Source: Nemophila menziesii (Eukaryota; Streptophyta; Magnoliopsida; Boraginales; Hydrophyllaceae). From it: a DNA stretch of 64,000 nt. Shown in pieces: positions 57,841-64,000 of the stretch. A program made the translations under genes and the position numbers. The stretch is from NCBI GenBank assembly GCA_029959085.1, contig JARWIR010000043.1, positions 5,022,001-5,086,000 on the forward strand, read 5' to 3'. Below the pieces are notes generated by a model. That model was not told the DNA's origin. It saw only the letters and a program-made list of their open reading frames with translations, and searched no databases. Numbering within the stretch: position 1 is the first letter of the stretch; each line of letters starts with the position of its first letter.

Positions 57841-59576
57841 TCAGTTAACGTATTTGGTGAACCATTTTATCATGTCTTCATGGGCTTCATAAGCAACTTT
57901 CACAGCCTTGGTATCTGTCAGATTATACTTCAACGTAAATCCATGTTGAACTTCTGGGTAGACTTTCACTTGGTTGGGAATCTGTTACGAACAAATTAAG
58001 TGTCACTTGTTATTACTTGAGGAAATTCATCTATATTTGATAATAACTGTAAACTTAAATTTAAAAGCAGATAAAAAACACAAGTATTTTAAACTAAAAC
58101 TTATAGTTATTACCTTATGTTTAGATTTTAAGTTTTTCTCAAACTCTTGGAGAAGCGAAACAGGTAAGTTTGAGTCAATTTCAGCTCCCAAAACAGCTAT
58201 TGGTACCTTAACCTCTGGAAAACAAATGCAGATTAGTAAAATGGATGCTTTGAGACAAACGTATATTTATCTTCACTATTCCTTTGAACCCTAGGAAATC
58301 CATTGCATTATTCAAAAGAATAGATTGAAGTTAATACGTTGAAAAGATGATCATACCCTTGATGTCATTTCTAGTAACAAAAGAAGGATGTAGCAACACA
58401 GCAGCTTTAATGCTGTGAGTTTTCGCTAATTCAACAGCCACTTTGCCTATTCACGAATCAAATAGAAAATAAAAACAAATTTACATTTCTGGATCAACAC
58501 AAGTCTAAAATTTTGTTTATTAAATAAATCTCACCACCCCAGCAAAACCCTGCAAATCCAATTCCACTTACGCCTTGCTTTACCATAGCCCGGATGAGTT
58601 GTTTTGAAGCCTTAACTCCATCCGTCTAACAAATAAGATTACAATATCTCAGGTTACAATTAAATTAGGATTCAAACTATCAAATTTAATTGAGTAAGAA
58701 AAATACTGGTGGATGTAATTTCATCCACATGTCCTTAGGCTTTTTAGAATTTAGAGGATCAAGGGGATCCCCACGGAAGAAATCAGGAACCACTGCGTAG
58801 AATCCCGCTGCCGCAACTTTGTCAGCAATACTCCTTCACATAATAATTCGAATTCTAAAATATCAATCTTTAATTTTATACTTGAAACCTTTCATATGCT
58901 GAATAAGTATTACCTTATATTTGGTTTCGTGAAACCTGCAAATCAAATGTAATAACTAGAGTTAAAAATGACTTCAGTTAGTGTAAATAGCACAATTGGT
59001 TTGTGTGTTACTACTACCATTGCAAATCTGGCTTTCGGCAGGGAATATAGATTAATGGTCCAATCCTTGGATTAACACATGTTTATATTTGCCTAACATA
59101 AGGGTACATTTGTCTATTCTGAATAACACATGGACTAATGGTTCAGTTATCAGTTATAGCATAACTAACGTTACAAACAATAGCTTCCTCTTTATGGAGC
59201 AGAACATCATCATAAAGTAAATGGATCCACCCACCACATGGGATGTGTCACTATATACATATTTTATCAATGCTACCATAACTTTAGAGGCCGATGGGTC
59301 TATATGAATAGTTGGATTACCATAAACATCGGAGCCGAGAATGACAGCATGCTTGGATTGAGGAGAGCCAGAGACATAAGAAAGAAGACCTCCTACTTTA
59401 ACAACCGACCCCGCTTCATTGCCGCTTGGGCTTGAGGCCGGAGATATATCCCCGCTTGAGCTTGGGGCCAGAGATATATGGTCGCTTGGGCTTGGGGCCG
59501 GAGATATAGCGGAAAGTGACGTTTGTAAACTTGATATAAAGATCACGCAACACACAAGTTTCATCATATTGGCCAT
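57841..59576 (-). CDS. DLH-C: dienelactone hydrolase family protein, 7 exons, 275 aa
   Basis: Exons (minus): 59321-59576, 58914-58935, 58707-58833, 58535-58625, 58357-58446, 58114-58214, 57841-57981; 828 bp with stop. Triad Cys163 (GFCWGG), Asp209 (GAEIDS), His242 (VQHGF). Exon 1 is longer than in A and B because a 10-residue Pro/Ser/Ala unit after the signal-like peptide is present three times (SPAPSPSD, SLAPSSSGD, SPASSPSGN). Pro in SP/AP context is a typical hydroxyproline O-glycosylation site in secreted plant proteins. Exon 3 joins with RSIADK, and intron borders are all GT-AG. Closely linked to D: its start codon is 545 bp from D's stop. Appears intact. Confidence 0.87.
59422..59511 (-). 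repeat. Three 30-bp tandem units in DLH-C exon 1
   Basis: CGCTTGGGCTTGAGGCCGG-like units repeat at 30-bp steps, giving three 10-residue Ser/Pro/Ala blocks; A and B have one. Confidence 0.85.
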
Positions 59577-59649
59577 GCTTGGCTTTGGCTTGGCTTGGGT
59601 TTGTAGCAGAGATCGCTATGAGGAAAGAAAGTAGAGTGGTCGTACCTAT

Positions 59650-59670
59650 AAAAATAGTATATTGACTTTT
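59650..59670 (-). promoter_or_regulatory. DLH-C conserved promoter block
   Basis: AAAAATAGTATATTGACTTT (plus reading) corresponds to the A, B and relic blocks and keeps the TTGACT core, about 75-95 bp before the ATG. Confidence 0.4.
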
Positions 59671-60121
59671 TTTTCTTTTTCTTTTCAAAGGTAACAAATG
59701 CCGTTAAAGCATCATATATAAAATTTGGTCATATTACGCTCAAATGGTAATGAGGGTAAATTACATTACAAAAGGGAAATGATATAATAAGAAAATCTCA
59801 ACAAAACCATCTTACAAAAATATGAACATGGATCCTTTATTAATGGAGTTTTTTAAGGATTAACAGTAGAGAGAATTTAGTGGTTGAAAATATATATCTA
59901 AGAACCTAAAGAAGATAATAAAATATAATTAAAGTAAGATTATTTGATTTGAGATAACAAACACGAAAGTTGACTTTTCCATATAAGTGGAGTCCAAGAT
60001 TTGACGGGTCAAAAGACTACCATAATTTAATACGGGTTTCACGCTAAGGTGATAGAAAGGTTTGCTTCTATACTAATCAGTTTAACCGCATATATGAGAC
60101 GCATTAAATAAAAAAAGCCAT
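59671..60121. other. DLH-C upstream / DLH-D downstream spacer
   Basis: No ORF. 59700-59880 has weak similarity to the upstream regions of B and of the relic (GGTCATATTACGC, ACATTACAAAAG, AATGGAGTT). Confidence 0.45.
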
Positions 60122-62005
60122 TTAACTGGCATATTCAATGAACCAGTGAATCATTTCATGTTGGGCTTCCTTAGCAGCTATCACAGCCTTCTCATCATAT
60201 TCATCGTATCTTGTTGTCCATCCATGATGAGCTTCAGGGAAGATTTTCACAAAGCTGTCAATCTTTTGTTCCAGAAACAAAATTAATTGATTAGTTAAAA
60301 TACAGATTTATTAAAGGTGAAAAGGGTCAAGGTACCTCAGGTTTAGATGATAAGATTTCTGCAAACTGTTTGACAAGCTCTGGAGGAGATTCAGTGTCCT
60401 TTTCCCCTCCCAAAATAGCTATTGGTACCTTAACCTCTGGAGATAAATCATGGATTATTTGATAGAATGCATAGTGCGAAACTAGAAACTAGAAACTAGA
60501 AACTCATACCCTTAATATCATCCACAGTAACAAGTGTTGGGTGTAACAACACGACTGCTCGAATATCGAAGGTTTTCGCTAGTTCAACAGCCACTTTTCC
60601 TGTACAAACAAAGATGTCAATACCTCGAGAAAAAACAAAAATGCAATGAGTATCAAATCTCACCACCCCAGCAAAACCCTGCAAATCCAATTGCTGATAT
60701 GCCTTGGCTTCTCAAAGCCTCAACAATTAGTTTAGCATCATTAACTGAATCAATCTAACAAAAAAGCAAACAAGATCATAAACGAAAATCTTTTGCAGGT
60801 TTATCAAGAGTAAATAGATCAGGAATAAAACAAACCGGTTGATGTAATTGCATCCACATTGGCGGAGGCATTTCAATATTTGCAGAATCATAAGGCTCTC
60901 CGTTAAAAAAATCAGGAACAATTACATAAAATCCAGCAGCTGCAGCTTTGTCAGCTATCAATCTACATGGAAAGAATCGAAATTTTGTATTAGACAATGT
61001 AAATAGCTATTTTATTTATTTTTATCCTTCATACTTTTCAATATGCTGATTTAAGATTACCTCAGATTTTCTACCTCATAGCCTGTAAAAGATATATGTT
61101 TATGAGAACAAAACAAAACAAAAAAGGGTAATTTTAGAGCTATTGAAGGTCGTGAAGCACAATTAAACGTGGTTATATATCTTATATAAGCCATGTGATC
61201 ATCTATGCAAAGGTATGTTATTGTTACCAGTTCTCAGCTCACTATATCTTTTGACTTGACTATGGATTGATTATCACGGCAAAACAGAAGATGAAAAATA
61301 AAAGTAAAAGCACTCTCATGGAAGCGAAGCACAAGTGTATTTACATCGAAGCCTGATTCTTTCTCCGTTTCTGAAAGCTTGTACGTTTACTAAAAGTTCT
61401 ATGGAATTTGTCCCCACTTACTAAAATTTCCAAGAAAAAAAAAATGTCCAGTTATAATAGTAACTTTTTTCCAACTTTTAGAATTGATTTTCCATTTAAG
61501 AGATCTATACATTTTATGAATGACATTTACTATTTAGTAAATGAGAGTTCAATAGTTACATTAATTACATTTCTTAGTTTGACTGAAAAAAGCTAAGTGA
61601 CAAACTTTAAGAAACTAAAAGAAGGGAGAAACGAATATATTACCCTTCATTTAGTGGAATCAAATGTGGGTTAACTATTACAATTAATAACACTTACTAA
61701 CATGTTTAAGAGTTTTAAGTCTATTAGCTTTACTAAGTACTAGAATTGTTGGATCCACCTCTGTGTGTGAGTGAGATTGTATAGAAAATATGAAGTGATA
61801 AAGTGTTACCAAACATGTCGGAAGCAAGAATAAGTGCATTCTTAGAATTTGGAGAGCCGGAAACGTAAGATTTGAGACCACCGACTTGAATAACAGAGCC
61901 AACTGAGCTCAGTGATGGAGGGTTGTTGCAGAAATTCGGCGGGTTTGATAAGTTTGCAAGTAGAGCAAAAGAGTCAAAGAAGACACAAAACAAGAGTTTG
62001 AGCAT
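60122..62005 (-). CDS. DLH-D: dienelactone hydrolase family protein, 7 exons, 255 aa
   Basis: Exons (minus): 61810-62005, 61061-61082, 60836-60962, 60664-60754, 60510-60599, 60336-60436, 60122-60262; 768 bp with stop. Triad Cys143 (GFCWGG), Asp189 (GGEKDTES), His222 (AHHGWTTRY). It is the most diverged of the four: it lacks the SPAPSPS stretch, has CNNPPSLSS near its N-terminus like the common plant form, and keeps the HHGW motif usual for the wider family, so it may represent the ancestral type. The Met used by paralogs (MANM) reads ATT here, so the start moves three codons to MLKLLFCVFF; the hydrophobic leader remains. Intact. Confidence 0.85.
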
Positions 62006-62092
62006 ATTGGCAATGGATATCGGAGAGCAGTGTTGAGGTTGTGGTGTTCGACGAAAATAGTAGGTGAGAATGTGAGGAAGGAGGAAGTGACA

Positions 62093-62101
62093 TTTTATAA
62101 A
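62093..62101 (-). promoter_or_regulatory. DLH-D TATA box
   Basis: Minus-strand CTTTATAAA about 90 bp before the ATG. The AAAATAGTAAA/TTGACTTT block of A to C is not present; only GAAAATAGTAGG (near 62053) recalls it. Confidence 0.4.
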
Positions 62102-62325
62102 GTAATATTAGTATTCGTGAAGGAAGTGGTAGGTAGAGATAGTTATACGATTTTTATTTTATTATATTATTGTTCCAAAAGTGTCATACAAATGTTTGAA
62201 GAAATAGAAAGAAAGAGGAAAAAATATGATATTTGCTCAAAACAATCATAAACACGTTTTTTTTCCGCATACATAGAGGCTTTAAAACCGTTAAGAAAAA
62301 CTTATTACATAAAGAACTACAGTTC

Positions 62326-63690
62326 TTATTCAGGAAGTAAAACAACTCTCGATGTTGCTCGCTCACGTCTATCTCTCATAATCAATTTCGTTAGGTAACC
62401 AGGGGGTTCTTCAAAGTCCATCGGCTGTATGTTCATAGATGCACCTACTTTAGCTAACATGTCCGCACAAAAGTTCGCTTCTCTGAATATATGGTGCACC
62501 TCAAGGTAGGGGTAGCGCCTTAGTAATACGCGACATTCATTAACTATTGAAACAATGCGACTACCTAAGTTTCCACCGCCCTTCACTAGCGCATGAAACT
62601 TCCACGAGTCCATCTCATAGTGAGTTGAGCTCCCACCGCCCTTCACTAGCGCGTGGAGCTCCTCCGAATCTGTTTCAATACTTAGTGTGGTAAAACCCTT
62701 ATTGATAGCCCATTTCAGACCAAAGTATAGCGCAAATAATTCCGAGAAGAACGAGGAACCTGCTATACAATTACTTAGAAATCCAGCAATACATGGGCCA
62801 TATTTATCCCTCAATATACCACCAATACCGGCGGTCCCATTTGCGGGGAAGAAGCTACCATCAACGTTCAATATAAACCTGATGGAAGGCTTAACCCACT
62901 TAACCATTATATTCTTTGCCATTTTAATTATACCCCCGTCAAAAAATTTTCCCCATGCTAGAACGAAATTCTTAGCTAGGGAGAAAATCTCTCGCTTAAG
63001 TTCCAAGATATGCGGGATATTAAACGATTCTTTATAAAGAAAGGAGTTGCGCTTTACCCATATGATCCAAAGAGATGCCACGAAAACTAGAGGCCAATCA
63101 AGACCCCCAACTTGTGCCTTGGACTTTAAATGAGCTTCGATCCATTGTTCTCTTACTGTTAAAGTTCGCGAATCAATTCCAGGAGCTTCAATTGTATAGT
63201 CTAGCAAATTAGGATGAAATCCAGTTTGGTCCCTGGACTGTTCTTGGTTGATAGCTATCATTTGACCCCTGGAGTGCTCGCAATTTGCATTATAGTCCCT
63301 GGCCTGCTCCCTAGTTGCAGTTCGGTCCCTAGACTGTTCACAGGTTACAGCTCGGACCCTGGACTGCCCGCGGTTTGCAGTTTGGTCCCTGGATTGTTCC
63401 CATCGACGGTTCAGCGCCAGCAGCTCGTCCTGGTCTTGTTCCAGCAGTGCACCAGCGTCCAAATGCAGCAGGTCCACTTCTGAGTGCTGCAGCAGGTCCT
63501 CCGTCATGTATGATGTAGCAGCAGCAGCTCCAAATTCCGTGTCAGCAACATCATTCTCGCGCGAGTTCCAGCTTGGTCCCATCGAGACCCTCCTCCACGC
63601 CGTAGTTGAATTTGATTGTCTAGACCCTGCATGAAAGCCTAGTAAGTCCCAAACCATCACAAAATTTTTACAATTTAAACAGGTTTTCAC
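62326..63690 (-). CDS. 454-aa open frame: LINE ORF2 C-terminal part with repetitive linker and RNase H-like domain
   Basis: The RNase H-like domain is at ~265-430 with all four acidic sites: NVDGSFF, SSFFSELFALYFGL, SIETDSEELHALV and REANFCADMLAK. Before it is the Trp-rich zone usual in plant LINEs (FVASLWIIWVKRNSFLYK, ~205-225). Residues ~90-170 are a repeat of about 12 residues (EQSRDQTA-like). Within the RNase H domain a 60-bp tandem duplication (ELHALVKGGG then FHALVKGGG) adds 20 residues without breaking the frame. Lacks the reverse transcriptase. The first Met at 63690 is only where the frame opens; there is no evidence for expression. Most likely a truncated LINE whose frame has survived; domestication is possible but unproven. 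Confidence 0.55.
   Translation of the reverse strand: MKTCLNCKNFVMVWDLLGFHAGSRQSNSTTAWRRVSMGPSWNSRENDVADTEFGAAAATSYMTEDLLQHSEVDLLHLDAGALLEQDQDELLALNRRWEQSRDQTANRGQSRVRAVTCEQSRDRTATREQARDYNANCEHSRGQMIAINQEQSRDQTGFHPNLLDYTIEAPGIDSRTLTVREQWIEAHLKSKAQVGGLDWPLVFVASLWIIWVKRNSFLYKESFNIPHILELKREIFSLAKNFVLAWGKFFDGGIIKMAKNIMVKWVKPSIRFILNVDGSFFPANGTAGIGGILRDKYGPCIAGFLSNCIAGSSFFSELFALYFGLKWAINKGFTTLSIETDSEELHALVKGGGSSTHYEMDSWKFHALVKGGGNLGSRIVSIVNECRVLLRRYPYLEVHHIFREANFCADMLAKVGASMNIQPMDFEEPPGYLTKLIMRDRRERATSRVVLLPE
62573..62690 (-). repeat. 60-bp tandem duplication inside the RNase H frame
   Basis: CCACCGCCCTTCACTAGCGC occurs twice, 60 bp apart, followed by similar TGRARCT sequence. The other LINE tails (12429, 57000) have one copy. 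Confidence 0.85.
63215..63410 (-). repeat. ~36-bp minisatellite, about six units
   Basis: GGTCCCTGGACTGTTC-like cores recur every ~36 bp (about 63222 to 63395), each with CTGG/CTAG and G-C-rich variation. It codes the EQSRDQTA-like repeat on the minus strand. Confidence 0.75.
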
Positions 63691-63791
63691 CTATTTAACA
63701 AAATTTATTATATTTTCACTTTTTAAAAAGTTTAAATTTTTATTAAGTTACCTACTTCGCCTCTAATAAATTTAAATATGTAAAAACATCA

Positions 63792-64000
63792 GTGTTCTAA
63801 AAGACGCTAGACGGACAGTCGACCACCTTCGAGCGTCTAGGAGACTAGACAGGCACTTAGGTAGAGCCTAGGAGTTTTTTATTAGGCGAATTTGATTTTT
63901 ATTTAAATATCGTTTTTTGATTTTATATAATTTTTTTAAAATAATTTGTTAAAAAATGTATTTTCTTTTATTTTTGTATTTTCCAGATCGCCTGGGTGGC
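63792..64000. mobile_element. GC-rich foldback MITE, copy 2 (cut by window edge)
   Basis: TGTTCTAAAAGACGCTAGAC, GTCGACCACCTTCGAGCG and GAGCCTAGG follow the order of copy 1 at 5533. Many CpG positions show C-to-T or G-to-A change, so it is older or was more heavily methylated. The right arm begins near 63985 and leaves the window. Confidence 0.65.

Larger units (their letters stand above)
62258..63690 (-). mobile_element. LINE tail with long open ORF2 C-terminus
   Basis: Minus-strand ORF2 end with RNase H, a 3' UTR with GGTTTTAAAGCCTCTATG, TATGC and a poly(A) (T-run at 62258-62265). The 3' end matches the LINE tail at 56693. The 5' boundary is set only by the ORF; no TSD is certain. It lies directly upstream of DLH-D. 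Confidence 0.65.

Noticed and set aside
59154..59576. 140-codon frame reading from DLH-C exon 1 into intron 1 as a separate small protein
   Set aside because: It crosses a good GT splice site used at the same codon in all four paralogs; the extension is not conserved.
1..64000. CRISPR arrays, bacterial operons, phage or viral genomes
   Set aside because: No spaced direct-repeat array and no ribosome-binding-site/operon pattern; introns and plant transposons show a nuclear plant locus. No viral movement or coat protein motif was seen.

Overview
The window looks like nuclear DNA of a flowering plant, probably a dicot: AT-rich, small genes cut by many short GT-AG introns, and most of the length made of plant transposon families (Athila/Tat-like Gypsy elements, a tRNA-iMet-primed LTR element, L1-type LINEs, a tRNA-derived SINE, Mutator-like elements and MITEs). 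Nothing identifies the species.

Host genes: four tandem paralogs of a secreted-type dienelactone hydrolase (DLH) family, all on the minus strand: A (9994-11868), B (25863-28303), C (57841-59576) and D (60122-62005). Each can be spliced by eye into seven exons. Exons 2 to 7 have identical lengths in all four (22, 127, 91, 90, 101 and 141 bp) and only exon 1 varies. All keep a Cys-Asp-His triad and an intact reading frame (258, 256, 275 and 255 aa). A relic of a further copy, reduced to promoter and upstream DNA, lies at 29565-29834 and resumes at 47283-47692.

Layout. 1-1991: 5' end of an Athila-like element running off the left edge. 1992-9010: decayed Mutator-like element with an Ulp1-type protease gene, broken by a solo LTR (6046-7811) and a GC-rich foldback MITE. 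9994-11868: DLH-A. 12115-13201: LINE tail. 13.3-15.6 kb: relic of a MULE transposase. 16067-16178: SINE. 17.6-20.3 kb: decayed LINE. 20650-25521: second, longer LINE. 25863-28303: DLH-B with a MITE in intron 6. 29835-47273: a three-level nest, in which a small Mutator-like element (9-bp TSD CTAATATAA) holds a tRNA-iMet LTR element (30784-46790, TSD TAGTA), whose 5' LTR is split by an Athila-like element (35711-45580, TSD GATAT). 47693-56000: older Athila-like LTRs and gag relics on both strands. 56693-57071: short LINE tail. 57841-62005: DLH-C and DLH-D. 62258-63690: LINE tail with a long open RNase H frame. 63792-64000: second GC-rich foldback MITE, cut by the window edge.

The most unusual items are the nest itself; the young Athila-like element, whose gag-protease frame runs straight into an integrase tail with no reverse transcriptase, RNase H or integrase core; and the presence in both nested, unrelated non-autonomous LTR elements of a pol-independent ORF that appears to share one fold. 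Exon boundaries, TSDs and alignments were read by eye, with no database search.
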